A DNA stretch of 64,000 nt from Biscogniauxia marginata (lineage: Eukaryota > Ascomycota > Sordariomycetes > Xylariales > Xylariaceae): positions 372,001 through 436,000 of the forward strand of contig MU404079.1 of assembly GCA_022695795.1 (NCBI GenBank). The letters run 5' to 3'. Below, in pieces: positions 46,421-58,250 of the stretch (position 1 is its first letter; each line of letters begins with the position of its first letter). Position numbers and translations under genes: made by a program. The notes under the pieces are model-generated. The model did not search any database. It saw only the letters and a list, made by a program, of their open reading frames with translations, and was not told where the DNA came from.

Positions 46421-49258
46421 ATGTCTCCCAATTCGTCTTCGTCGAGGTTACCATCAAAGTCGATACTGCTAGGCTCATCCCTTTTGCTTAGTTTGTTCGG
46501 TCCCGCTGCCTCTGCGCCCTTCTCCAACAACACCGGTTCACAAGCCGTCGTCAATGTAAAATGGCTTGGTGGTAGCGCCCCGGCTATCAACCACGGCACA
46601 ACATTTGGTCTACCATGGCCGCGAGGAGAGTATCCTGCAGAGAACGCTGTGTTCACAGGCTACGCCGGCAGTAACGGCGGAGAGGAGGTGCCACTTCAAT
46701 CCTGGGTGACGGCTTACTGGCCAGACGGCTCAATAAAATGGAGTGGGCATGCGATAGGCAGCTCGGAGACGGTTCCCGACGGGTTCCAAGTCCAGATATC
46801 GACTTCGGGGAGCAACTCCACTTCATCCACCGCGGCGAAGACGAGCTTAATTGTCGAAGACTCTACGGACGAGATAAGCGTCTCCACCGGTAAGCTCAGC
46901 GCTTCGTTCCCCAAGTCCGGGAACGTGATCGTGAGCGCAATAGAGACCGCGAGTGGGAAGACCGTGGGGAAGAACGGGAGACTGGTTCTGCGATCTCAGT
47001 CCGGGGTCGCCGATAATGACGGGAATACCCTGAATGGAACCTCTATCGAGTACTTTCAATTTGAAAGCTCGGTCAATGAAACCACCGTCGAGGAGAATAG
47101 TTCAGTACGCGCATTGGTAACCGTCCGAGGCACGCACAAACTCACTAGCGCCTCTGCGGGCGATGACCACGTCGAATGGCTCCCTTTCATCCTCCGCTTC
47201 TACCTATACGCCGACTCAGACGCTCTCCGGGTCGTTCACACGCTCTTGTATGACGGTGCCGCGGACAAGGACTTCATCTCCGGAATTGGGCTGCGCTTCG
47301 ATGTTCCGCTTGCCGGCGAAGAACCATACAACCGGCATGTGCGACTCGCTGGCGTCGACGGGGGCTTACTCCACGAGGCCGTGCAGGGGATCACAGGTCT
47401 AAGGCGAGATCCCGGCGAGCAAGTGCGTGACGCCCAGTTTGCCGGCGAAGAGACGCCTGATCAGGCGACATGGGACACAAGGGTCACGTCAAGACTGCAG
47501 TGGGTTCCTACGTGGAACGACTACAGCCTGGCGCAGCTCTCACCAGACGGGTTTACACTGAAGAAGAGAACCAAGGCTGGCCAGAGCTGGGTTAAAATAC
47601 CTGGTGGAACACGGGCTGGGGGTCTAGCGTACCTCGGTGGCGCTACCGTCGGTGGTTTAGCCGTCGGGCTTCGCGATTTCTGGAAGCGGTACCCGACAGG
47701 TGTGGACATCTCGAATGCAGCTTCGGACGTCGGACAGATCACGTTATGGCTCTACAGCCCGGCCGCCGAGCCTCTAGACCTTCGGCCTTTCCACGACGGA
47801 TTAGGCCAGGACACATACGCGAAGCAGCTGGACGCACTCGAGATCACGTACGAGGACTACGAGGGAAGCTATAACACTCCCTACGGGATCGGGAGGACTA
47901 ACGAGATCTACATCTACGCCTTCGAGAACACGCCTGCGGCGGACACATTGGCCGCGCTAACTGAACACACGAACGAGCCGCCTGCGCTTTTCGCCGAACC
48001 TGAGTATATCAAGCAGACAAATGCAATCGGCACATACTGGGCGCCGCCCAGTGCTAACGCCTCCTCAGCCGCGCAGACCATCGAGAAGCACCTCGACTTC
48101 CTCAATAAATTCTACCAGGGGCAAGTCGAACAGAGGAAGTGGTACGGCTTCTGGGATTACGGCGACATCAGCCACACGTACGACGAGGACCGTCATACGT
48201 GGCGTTATGATATCGGCGGCTACGCATGGGACAACTCGGAGCTGTCGCCGGACCTGTTCTTCTGGAATTACTTCCTGCGCACGGGTCGCAAGGATGTCTA
48301 CCGTTTCGTCGAGGCCCACGTGCGCCACACTGGTGAGGTGGACGTGTACCACATCGGGCCCTTCAAGGGGTTCGGCACCCGGCACGGTGTCCAGCACTGG
48401 AGCGACAGCTCCAAGCAGATCCGCGTCTCGACCCCGATATACCGCGAGGTCTTCTACTACCTGTCCGGTGGGGACGAGAGGGTCGGCGAGCTGATCCACG
48501 AGATCCTAGACGCCGAGCAGGCCTTCCTCACCGTGGACCCGCGGCGCAAAGTCCGCGCCGCCAACGTGACCTACGTGCCCGACCCGACGGCCATCGACCT
48601 CGACCTCGGGCTGGACTGGTCCGGGCTGGCATCCGCCTGGCTCCTCGAGTGGGAGCGGCGGGGCCCGCGTTGGGAAGAAGCCCGGTCGAAGCTCAACGCG
48701 ACGCTGCACAGCATCGCGAACCTCAAGAACGGCTTCGTCACCGGCCTCGGCCTCTACAACATCTACACGGGCGAGATCGCGCCGCCGTCCACCGACCCGG
48801 ACAACCTCGGCTACGTCAAGGTGGCGCACCTGTCGGCCAGCTTCGGCCTGCCGGAGATCATCGCCCAGATAACCGAGTACCTCGGCCCGGACCTCCCGCC
48901 GGCCTTCGAGAGCGCCTGGCTCGACTACAGCTACTACTACGGCGCGACCGCGGCCGAGCAGCAGGCGCGGTACGGCGCCAGCTTCGGCAGCCTGAGCCTG
49001 AAGCAGGGCCACTCGCGGCTGACGGCGTACGCGGCCCGCAAGCTGAACAACTCGACGCTGGCGGCGCGCGCGTGGAACGAGTTCCTGAATACCGACGGCC
49101 TCGCGCCCTCGGCGCCCTGGGCGACGGAGCTGCTGAACGGGAGCCAGGTCCTGGCCCCCGTCGAGGAGGCCTCGTGGATCGCGACCAACGATGCCGCGCT
49201 CTACGGGCTGGCGGGTATCGAGAACCTGGCGCAGATCGCGTATGCGCTCGAGGGATAA
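46421..49258 (+). CDS. Secreted exo-rhamnogalacturonan lyase (PL26-type)
   Basis: One intronless frame of 945 codons. The ATG at 46421 gives a signal peptide: a Ser/Lys start, hydrophobic ILLGSSLLLSLFGPAASA, and cleavage before PFSNNTG. The mature protein begins with a beta domain (VVNVKWLGGSAPAINHGTTF, then LPWPRGEYP and SWVTAYWPDGSIKWSGH), followed by the large second domain (LPFILRFYLYADSDALRVVH). The catalytic-type region carries WYGFWDYGDISHTYDEDRHT, RYDIGGYAWDNSELSPD, EAHVRHTGEVDVYHIGP and GTRHGVQHWSD. Many N-x-S/T sequons fit secretion. This layout resembles the Penicillium exolyase family PL26, which cleaves disaccharides from pectin rhamnogalacturonan I. The last third is very GC-rich compared with its flanks. 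Confidence 0.85.
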   Translation: MSPNSSSSRLPSKSILLGSSLLLSLFGPAASAPFSNNTGSQAVVNVKWLGGSAPAINHGTTFGLPWPRGEYPAENAVFTGYAGSNGGEEVPLQSWVTAYWPDGSIKWSGHAIGSSETVPDGFQVQISTSGSNSTSSTAAKTSLIVEDSTDEISVSTGKLSASFPKSGNVIVSAIETASGKTVGKNGRLVLRSQSGVADNDGNTLNGTSIEYFQFESSVNETTVEENSSVRALVTVRGTHKLTSASAGDDHVEWLPFILRFYLYADSDALRVVHTLLYDGAADKDFISGIGLRFDVPLAGEEPYNRHVRLAGVDGGLLHEAVQGITGLRRDPGEQVRDAQFAGEETPDQATWDTRVTSRLQWVPTWNDYSLAQLSPDGFTLKKRTKAGQSWVKIPGGTRAGGLAYLGGATVGGLAVGLRDFWKRYPTGVDISNAASDVGQITLWLYSPAAEPLDLRPFHDGLGQDTYAKQLDALEITYEDYEGSYNTPYGIGRTNEIYIYAFENTPAADTLAALTEHTNEPPALFAEPEYIKQTNAIGTYWAPPSANASSAAQTIEKHLDFLNKFYQGQVEQRKWYGFWDYGDISHTYDEDRHTWRYDIGGYAWDNSELSPDLFFWNYFLRTGRKDVYRFVEAHVRHTGEVDVYHIGPFKGFGTRHGVQHWSDSSKQIRVSTPIYREVFYYLSGGDERVGELIHEILDAEQAFLTVDPRRKVRAANVTYVPDPTAIDLDLGLDWSGLASAWLLEWERRGPRWEEARSKLNATLHSIANLKNGFVTGLGLYNIYTGEIAPPSTDPDNLGYVKVAHLSASFGLPEIIAQITEYLGPDLPPAFESAWLDYSYYYGATAAEQQARYGASFGSLSLKQGHSRLTAYAARKLNNSTLAARAWNEFLNTDGLAPSAPWATELLNGSQVLAPVEEASWIATNDAALYGLAGIENLAQIAYALEG

Positions 49259-49912
49259 TTATTTAGCCTGACTACCTACCTAGGCACCTAGCTACCTAGA
49301 TTTAATATATATCTAATTCTTCTTTTTCTCCACTTCATTTACAGATGGCATGTAAAAACGAAGTAAAAAATTTTTGAATAATGGTATAGAAGGCCTGTGA
49401 CTTAGCTCCAAGATAGGATTCGTTGACAATGGTTAATCTGCGCCAGGCCCGCTTCCCAACGCCCCCCCTTTAAAATAGTAGTGAAACTTATATAGTACTA
49501 TGCGCAGAGAGCAATCATTCATTCCTTATGCATCGCTCTGAAGCATTGTGGAGGATTTAAAAAAGAATAACGAATGTAATGATTGATAGCTGACTGATAC
49601 TAGACTATGGGCCGAGCCCAGAAGGATATTTAAACGAGTGTATGTAGTTGGGCTTTTTTTTCTCTTTTCGTTTTCGCTCACCCCTTCTTACTCTTCCTCC
49701 ACTCGTATTCTAACCCCTTCCCTCCCTCCTCATCACCCAAAAACCCGATTAATTATGCCTTATCCTAGGGGCCCCGCCCCGATTCTTAGGTGACCGCAGA
49801 AGCATCGTCTTCGGAACACGATTCTTGTTGCGCTTACCTCCTTGTGCATACCTGAGCTCCTGGGGATGGCGGGTTGTGGCATTGGACGTGAAACAAAATG
49901 CCATTTGCCCAC
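49259..49912. other. Intergenic region between convergent genes
   Basis: 3' flanks of the lyase (+) and the orphan protein (-). AT-rich, with a pyrimidine-rich run at 49650-49740. No gene seen. Confidence 0.5.
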
Positions 49913-50677
49913 TTAGACAGCCGTCCATTCGGCGCTTCCGTACTTGACATTGAAGTAAAAGCCCGGATAGGACGTGAAGCGCGCAACAGGGGCGCTAAGA
50001 CCCGAAGAGTTGCGAAAGTCGATGAAGAATTTCTGGGGTGGAATTTATTGTCAGCATCAACGCCACTTGTATTAGGGGGAAACTCCAAAATAGACCTACT
50101 CCGGTTCCTTCGAAGCCCATAGCAATGGATTGTTTTCCTTCAAGTTTCGTGAGATCATCATAGTGCAGAGTGCCGCTTTGCCGGGACGTTAGCCAGATGT
50201 TTACACAGCTCGTAGAGACAATGCTTGGACTCACTTCAAATGAACCCCCGGTTTAGATAAGTATACTCCAGCAGCTTTGCCATCGACACTTCTGCCGATG
50301 GTAAAAGCGTCCAAATGGAATTTGGCCAGGAGAGCGGTGATGTCAATTGTTCCGTTCATGGGAGCTGACCCTTTCCAGGAGCGGTGGCTGATAGCCCCAG
50401 ATTCGGTAAGGGCCGTGATCACGAGCTGACCCTGAGGTTGGCTAATCTCAGCCTGGAAGGCAGCCCTTACTTCGGCTTCCGTGGTGTCTACGGCGTTAGG
50501 GCCGGTAGTGATGAATTTGCGGTAAGCCTCTAAAAGCTTCTCATGTTCTGGTACGATTGGTGCAGCAGCAGCTTCACTCGCTCCTGGAATTGGGCCTCCA
50601 GCAGGGTCAGGACCCAGAGACAGAGCTGGGGCTGCGACGGGAGTTGGTCGGTAAGGAACTGCTACGGCGGCGGCCAT
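49913..50677 (-). CDS. Orphan three-exon protein
   Basis: Exons 50677..50235, 50175..50100 and 50032..49913 give 212 residues. Introns are AA|GTGAGT...AAAG and GGA|GTAGGT...CCCAG. Only this splicing yields the coherent end KFFIDFRNSSGLSAPVARFT and the closing GFYFNVKYGSAEWTAV. The N-terminal 45 residues are Ala/Pro-rich. A short helix follows (PEHEKLLEAYRKFITTGPNA). The rest looks beta-rich with many Gly and Thr (GTIDITALLAKFHLD, GVYLSKPGVHLKNGTLHYDD). There is no signal peptide or membrane helix. I do not recognise the family. A cytosolic beta-fold protein is the likeliest description. The promoter lies to the right, in AT-rich DNA. Confidence 0.7.
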
Positions 50678-53281
50678 TGTGCTTAAGTACACTATGTATC
50701 AAAAATAATACTGTGGAAGAAGTTGGTTCTCTGTCTTATGGATAAGATGAAAGTGTGAGGTTGTTGAACAAAAACCTAAAGGGGCTTTCACAGGGGTATT
50801 TATACTTTTCTTATGTATCTAAAGTTCACCTGTAATGTGATACCTGCTTACTATTCAACACGCCCTTGTATTCTTACCTGGATAGGGTGGATGCTGAATA
50901 GGGATTAGAGCAGGGAGTCTTTTCCCCTTCGGCGTATATCCCAGGGATCTCTAGATGGGTTACCTATTAGACCACATCAATATTTTCTGCAGAGGCTCAT
51001 GAAAATTACCTTGACTCTCCAATCAACGCGAGGAACAGGCCCAAGATACTAAGGCGTACAGCTTGAACTTAGACTCTCGAGGTATCATGAAGAAAGGTTC
51101 TTTGATGAGACGTAGTAGATGGACCTCTTCAAAATTAGTCTAGATTCAATAAGTATATTAAACGGATGTTAATTACTATTCTTGATCTCTTCTCAGCTAG
51201 CCACGGACTTCCAGGATACTGACCTCACCTGCTAATCATTATATAGTGTTGGCCCCTGCCCTGCTGCTTCTCGACACATCGAGATAGATTGTCATATTAA
51301 GCTTACAGCTGAGAGAAATCCTTAACCAGTAACGTGTAAAGGGGTAGAGTATAGAACAATAATATATTGGCTTCAGGGTTTAAAATGCGGCAGCATTGAA
51401 TACTATCAATATATGCTTATTATGGATATTTATGGTCATTGAATGTTTTCCTGGATGTCTATTGCTCGGCTATATCCTTGGATAAGCCATTGAACTTTCT
51501 AAGTTCAGTTCTAAATTACCGAATCATTAGCCATCCATTTTCTTTCTTAAACTAGTGCTGTAGGACAGATGTATAAAAGAAAAGGTTCTCGTACTGTCCA
51601 ACTTGAAGATAAGATGCTCGGAATACGTTCATCGAATATCTCATCTATAGCTTGTGGTCAAACCAGGGCTCTTTGGCAGCCAATTGGAGCTGCCGTTAGA
51701 CGCCGTTAGACGTGCATATGCATGTAGGTTGGATACTAAACTTTGCATTAACCCAATTTGCAATGAGGTTCTTAGTTAGTTACATGTATGGGATATAAAC
51801 ACATGAGATGAACTATAGGTGATGATGCAGATAATCGGCAGTTCCAGCAGCGGTAGATGGTAGTCGGCGATTCGGCTACACGGTTCGGTTCAGGGCCAAT
51901 GACATGGCAGGCTGGCGCGCGTGATACAGATCAATCCGGGGTTCAGAAGAATAGCATCATATTGAACAGCTAGCGGCAACGGGGAAGACCCGTCGAAGCC
52001 GGTGACAAGGTCCCCCAACCAGGCTGAAAGAGTATCAAAATCGATACAGAGAATAATTGGGTTAGCCTACACTGTCTGCTACAATGTCATGGTCCCATTG
52101 GACTTGTCTCGTCGTCCAGTGGCCGCAGCATGGCCGCAGCCAGATTACACAGCTGGAGCCAAATTGTCAATATTGGTCTAGACGATTCCCATGACAGGTA
52201 GCAGGTGTAATAGATTACTGATGGCGGTCATGTACGTGCGGATTGTCACATAAATTGATTACCGGGTGGCTTAAGTTGAATCGAGCATTTTCAGCTTCAA
52301 TATTTAACAGGGCACATAAAAAAAAGAAAGCGTGTTGGGATAAACCAATTCTAATCACACTAGCTTGACTGTTCGACATTGCATGGATGATTCTAAGGGT
52401 AGTAATTGACCTTTCTAGCCATGTATTTGACACGGATTTGTACACACTCCACCGTTGTTTAATTCCACGTAGATAATTCGAACCAAATACTTTCCTGACA
52501 GTAGGATAGACAGTTCCATAAGTAGAGGTTATGTAAAGGAGTTATTTAGTGAAATCCATGGGAAGTATTGGTGGGATTAATGCATTGGCTCCGATGATAA
52601 CGATATTTGATGTTTAGACACGGGAAATCTCTGGTATATCGTATAGGCAACCTCGTCTTAGTGATCATTGCTACACTCCTCTTCTCCATTGTCTTGTCTA
52701 TGCGGGTTCGTACTATTTGTTAAAAAGTACTTCAGTTCATTGGGTTCGAGGGTGGCCTGGCTCACATGTAGAGTTGACTGCGAAAGATACTGATTAATGC
52801 CACGATGATCAAAGATGGGAAATTATAATGGAAAATTGGGATATGTTACTCGACTAGATATAAAGGTTGAGTAGGAGATATTGAACTAGATCAAAGTATA
52901 CATTGAGATGTTGGCAAGAAATGATATGGGGGTTGGCATTATGGCATAACTTTTACGTATTAACCTATACTGGTTTCAAGGCGTCAGGTACATGGAATTC
53001 CAACTCAGTTGGAATTCCGTAGAAGATCGAGCCACACAAAATTACATATCTGTACCAGAAATTCCGTTCCCATTAAATATAACACCGTGATCACATCCAA
53101 GAATACCTAGGCTATTATGGGAGATGCTGAATTAAAGGACTACATAGTTCGGTATAGTAACTCAAAGGCCCCGCGCACTCCATGCCCAACACAACAACCC
53201 GTAAGGGGTAGGTTAGTTGATACCACCAAAACCCTTCCCCTGGATGATAATTATCGTTCCAAAGGTCATAATTAGCCTCCT
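50678..53281. other. Long AT-rich gene-free stretch
   Basis: About 2.6 kb without any supportable gene. A direct repeat of GCCGTTAGAC lies near 51693-51712. An inverted pair around AACTCAGTTGGAATTCC lies near 53000. No transposon motif was found. Confidence 0.5.
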
Positions 53282-54406
53282 TTACGTGTGGCCAACAAGA
53301 CCGGCCTTAGGAGCATCATCGGGGTTGATGTCGACGCCCGCGAAACCGAGCGCCTCGTTCCACGCATTCGCAGTAGTCGCATCCTTGGCACCACCTCCGA
53401 GGTCAGCCTGCGCAGTCCTGCACGCGGAAACGGCGTCATCTGCGGCCCCACAAACGTTGACAAGCTGGTCGCAGATGCGGTTGAAAATGATGTTCGGGTT
53501 CAGGGCCTCTTGTTGTCCCTTGTTGACAACGGGGTCCTGGGCCTGGAAAGTGAACTCGCCCGCCTTCCGCCCGTTGAGCGACTCCTCGAACTTGACGGTC
53601 GGCGTGCAGGTACCGAAGTCAAGACCCAGGCTGGAGGCTTGGAATCCGGGGAAGTTGCCGGTCACCGCGTCCTCGACCGCGCCCGCGCCCGCAGCTGTCG
53701 CCGAGCCATTGTTACCAGTCTGTGCACCATCGTCTTCGTTGTCAGAAGAGGATGCGGCTGATGAAGTAGCTGCTGCCGTTGCCGTGGTACTTGTCGAATG
53801 AGCGCTCCCCTTGCACTTAGTAGCAGACGTCGTAACAGCCGCAGCAGCACTGCTTGTTGCAGATGCTTGGTTAGAGCCAGCATTCGACCCTGCATTACCA
53901 CTGCTCGCGCCGTTCACTGTGAAGTTTGAGAATCCCTGTGCCTTCATGACATCGGCCACGCTAAGGCCAGCGGCATCAAACGGGTTCTGGAGTGATGATT
54001 CGGAATTTGCGTTCTCAACGTCGGATCCCGCGACGGCGGGGTCGACCAGAGGAACAATGCCCCGAAGGGCTTCTGTAGCAGGAAGGCTAGCATCACCACA
54101 TATGTTGGGAATGCTGACTGCGAAGGGATTGAAGTTTTGCTCGGCACCAACGAGGTTCTGCGCGGCAGCGATGACTTGAGGGTCGTCTCCGAGTGTTGTG
54201 ACGATCTCGTCAGCTAGAGTGAGCTTGTCGCACGGGTCCGCGGCAGCCAGTAGGACACCTGGGACCGATCCGGCAAGGGTTGCAGCTTGGCCAGGGTTTC
54301 CGAAATTTGAGAGAGCTTGGATATCGGCTACAGGGACTTGTTCCTGACCGAAACGAGCCTCGGCAGCGGCTAGAAGGGCTGAGAGAATGGTAGCCTTGGT
54401 ATACAT
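53282..54406 (-). CDS. Secreted Ser/Thr/Ala-rich cell-wall-type protein
   Basis: Single exon; the ATG at 54406 gives 374 residues. The N-terminus MYTKATILSALLAAAEARFG is a signal peptide. An earlier in-frame codon at 54445 would add an unneeded hydrophobic stretch. The first domain (about 20-165) has VPVADIQALSNFGNPGQAAT and a Cys pair (DPCDKL, PNICGD). A low-complexity linker of Ser, Ala, Thr, Asn and Gly spans about 170-245. The C-terminal domain has LGLDFGTCTPTVKFEESLNG, the FTFQAQDPVVNKGQQEALNP block, and Cys in RICDQLVNVCGAA and SACRTA. Such proteins are widespread in Pezizomycotina and often carry misleading automatic names. A surface or wall role is inferred from the signal and the O-glycosylation-prone linker. 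There is no clear GPI signal. Confidence 0.82.
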   Translation of the reverse strand: MYTKATILSALLAAAEARFGQEQVPVADIQALSNFGNPGQAATLAGSVPGVLLAAADPCDKLTLADEIVTTLGDDPQVIAAAQNLVGAEQNFNPFAVSIPNICGDASLPATEALRGIVPLVDPAVAGSDVENANSESSLQNPFDAAGLSVADVMKAQGFSNFTVNGASSGNAGSNAGSNQASATSSAAAAVTTSATKCKGSAHSTSTTATAAATSSAASSSDNEDDGAQTGNNGSATAAGAGAVEDAVTGNFPGFQASSLGLDFGTCTPTVKFEESLNGRKAGEFTFQAQDPVVNKGQQEALNPNIIFNRICDQLVNVCGAADDAVSACRTAQADLGGGAKDATTANAWNEALGFAGVDINPDDAPKAGLVGHT

Positions 54407-57400
54407 GATGAACCAGAATGTAATGACGAATATGGCAAGCAACAAGTTCGGGTCCTTAAATAAGACTCAACGAATCGAAGACTAAATAGAAAGACTAAAG
54501 ACCGACCGGGCGGTGTGAAGAAGAGAAATGAAGGACAGAAAGAGTGTCAAGAACTGAAAGTTCACAGAACTAGAGGCGAATGTCAAAGAAAGAACTGATG
54601 CTTGGTGAAGAAGAAGGGTAGGCTCACGATCAGTGCAGCTGGACTATTTAGTTATATACTCGAGAGATATTATAGAGCATCCTAAGACGATAGTCGCCCG
54701 ACAGGGGTGGTCGGTTGTCAAGCAAGCATTAGCGAGCCCCTTCTGCCGATCATCCTAACTACATCACCAGCATTACGCCATACAAATGAGCTGATAGGAG
54801 ACAAGGTATGATGGGAGATTTGTTGTTGTGCACATAAGCCCACTAGCGACGCAGATCCAAACGTTCGTCTCATGTTGGCCATCGAAGTTTTCCCGCTAAT
54901 GACGTGAGGAGGTAGAACCAGGAGCAACCCATCTAGGTGACCTACCTAGGTAGCAACGGCATCGCGCTGCCAAGGATGTTTTGCAGGGTATTTAGAAACC
55001 TAGACGAGGCGACAAAAAGTTCCTGTAATGCTTCATCTGGGCGGCCCATCGATCTAACTCGCCGGGTCCTCGAGTCAGGAGCTTCCTCATTAGTTGTGAT
55101 CTTTTGACGTGGTCGGCTCAAATTGGGCCTAGGATCAGACAAACTCGAAAGACGGAATTCCATAACGCCGTCTCACCCCAGATACTCGACCTCTCGCTTC
55201 ATCACAATGAACGACTACCTAGTAGGTAGGTATGGCTTAGTTAGGTAAAATAGTAACACCGTAGATAATGCATGTGAGGCTCTACTGCTGAGCAACATCC
55301 GATGATCGCGTGGGTTGGCGTTCCTGAGCTGAAGAGACCCATGATTGACCTTCCCAGGTGTTCGGCCATCGAACATCATGGAGATCATCCGCCAAATTCC
55401 GAGTTTGGATGTATGATTAACTTTCTTCACGGCTGAATGATCAACTCATGTGCTAGGCTTGCCAGGTGGTTCTCCCCCTTGAGAATATCTACCTACCTTG
55501 CTTGTTTGAAGGTTGTCTCTGATGGTATGCTAGGGGGGAATAAGGAGCCAAGAGTTCCACCGTCTGGGGTAGGCTTGATACCGGGGCTTGCCGTGAAAGC
55601 TTGGCACAAATATTCAGCCGCTTCTCTAGGCGGTTATCTGAGATCTTAAGCGAGAAGCGCACAGTCCAAGGGGGCCCCCGGCTCATCCTTGACACCCCTA
55701 ACGAGGGCAATCAAACGTCCTCGCAGGGGTGTTTGAGACAACTTGCGACTTAGAAAGTTTGATCTGACCTCAACTCTTCAAGCGAGCTCCAGATACAAGG
55801 ATTGCACTTAGATTTGGCAAGCTCATTACCGATCATTAGGGTCTTTTATACGTCTTCGGCTTTCATGCCTATAAGGGCCTTCTAGGCCTTTTCTTCAATA
55901 GGCGCCACCCCGTCCTCGGAAACGCAAAGACGGCGACTCGTGAGGCCTTTGAATTGTCCAAAGGAAGCTTCGAATAGTACTACTAGGATGATAGACTGTT
56001 GCACAGAGAGGGCTCGCCGACAGTTTGTGGTTATCCTAAAGCAATCATAACGTACACGGTCATCTAAATTATATGCCGTCTTCATGAGATGGGGCGATAT
56101 TACGATTACACCCGCATCCTTTAGTATATCGTCCCTAGTATTCTATTGGGACTTCTTCCACGATCCATATGGTCCGCGTGATATCATGTTTAATCAGTTA
56201 ATCGTAGTATTGACACGAGAGAAGTTAATTAGCTCTAGACTTTAGACACATGCCTAAATCGAATAAGCACAGATTTGGAAATGTATCATCAGAAAGTTAA
56301 GATGAACGACGAGCTGCAGGAAGCTGGTGTGAATCTGTGATTTTCCCAAGGGGTCCCGTCGCAGATCTTATATGTGCAAGTCAGTTCAGTTATCTCTTCA
56401 TATGTGATGTTCATATGACATGGTTTTTATCATGCGCTGATCATTGAAGATTCCATGGGTAGGAATCCGCCTTTCGTTTCATCCGATCTCATTCATTCCA
56501 TCCATACATTTGTTCGTTATTATCGTCAATATGATCAACGTTCCAGAAATATTTGGTAACATCAGCTTAACTAAGCCGTTTACATCTTTTCGCGGTCAGT
56601 CCACACACTTCATTATGGCTTAAGTATACCTAGGTTAAAAAGAAAGTTGTCGTTGAATTTCGCTGCCATTATAGCCGTTTTAGGTAGTATAAGAACCGTA
56701 TAGTACCTATTACTTCACGTGTCGCTTTTAAACATAATAAATAAGGGTTATAAATAGGTGGTTTCTTCCCCTGATATTTCTCAGCAAGTCATTTTAACTC
56801 CTTTTTTTACGTGGTTTATATTAAAGTAACTCATAGAAACTTGAAATATCCTGTTCTATCTTATCTTACTAAGGAAGTTTCGTAGAAATCTCTATTTTCA
56901 TAAGATGTCTGTGAGGTCTTATAGGGACGTTACTGTAAAACCTTAGTATATCACGCTCTATGCTACATAACTGTTGCTAACGACTAAAGAGTTATTTCGA
57001 TTGATGTAGCTATCTTGTTGGGTACACAATAATGACAGTGAGTTCCATATTGGACTTCGTAGCCTCACGCTCCACAACATCGTTCTCATTGATCACCACA
57101 CCTTTACTATGGCAGTCTGTTAATTGTAGCTAATGCCATTATATCTGTAATGACGAGCGTTATGTTCTTGTATTTCGGGCAATGCTTCCCTGCGCAGTAG
57201 GCACTTGATTATTTGACCGTGCCGCGATAGCCGTACACAATTCCGAACTCCTAGTCAAACTCGCAGCCTCATCGACCAGACATTCCCGCAAGACACGCCC
57301 GAGGAAGTAACTCACTTCCCTTCACTATAACAGGCATCTAGTTATCTAACATCTTTACGTTAGTGTGAATATCCCTGTTATTGTAAAACCTTGCACCCCA

Positions 57401-58250
57401 TTGCTCGCATATCCATCAGTAATCTGTTGAGATTAGACCCATAAGCAGCTACTAGATCCAATGAGTATTAGTTAGTTACAAGACACAGCCTCGAGACAGT
57501 TTGAGTAATATATATGAATGAGGTGTCACGGACAGGTGGCCCGTGCTTTGGGCATGTATATAGTACTTTCATAGTAGGTGCTAGAGAGGAGCTTCCCTCC
57601 TCCCTAGCGCAACAACAAGTAATATACCTACCCTTACATGAGGGCAGAACTTGAAGAGGTGTCATTATGTTAGCTAGCCCCCGAAATTTATAAGTCTTCG
57701 GATTATAACGACAACTAATTTATGTAAAGAGCGTAATCCAATATATGTGCGTTCACTACCACATATCACAGTGCGATGATTTTGATTATATCCTTGCTAA
57801 GCCCTCCTTATTTTTGTCACACGGAGGGACAACCTATAGACGCTGCCAAGGCCAGTTGATTATGAAACAAGATTTTATTGGAGATAGATACTAATATTGG
57901 ATCTATTGGTACCAACGTGCATAAAATGAAGTAAGCCTCAAGCAGACAAATTGGTTATAAAAAGGCATAGAATTCCTAGGGACCTCTTAAATGAACTTAG
58001 ACTCTTAAGTCCCTTAAGACCAAATAGAATTATTAGTTGAAATTGAACTATTGTTTCAAGTCCACCAGCCCTTATCACAATTTTTCAATCAGTGATACTT
58101 AGACACATATTCACTAGCCGAGTTCTTACAAGAACACACCAAGTAAGCACGTTGTGGAACAACTCTCTAGGGTTTCTCAAGCATCTAAGCTTATGTACCA
58201 GCAACTACAACAGGAAACTTCTTCGACTGATACACTGTTATCTCAAGACA
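54407..58250. other. Longest gene-free stretch (about 3.8 kb)
   Basis: Promoter of the wall-type protein gene (54407-54650), then AT-rich DNA to the lectin gene. The small frames seen have no motif or neighbouring exon. No tRNA, rRNA or transposase signature was recognised. Confidence 0.5.

Noticed and set aside
48065..49012. Long minus-strand frames within the rhamnogalacturonan lyase
   Set aside because: Antisense frames are kept open by high GC at third positions. The plus strand has family motifs along its entire length.
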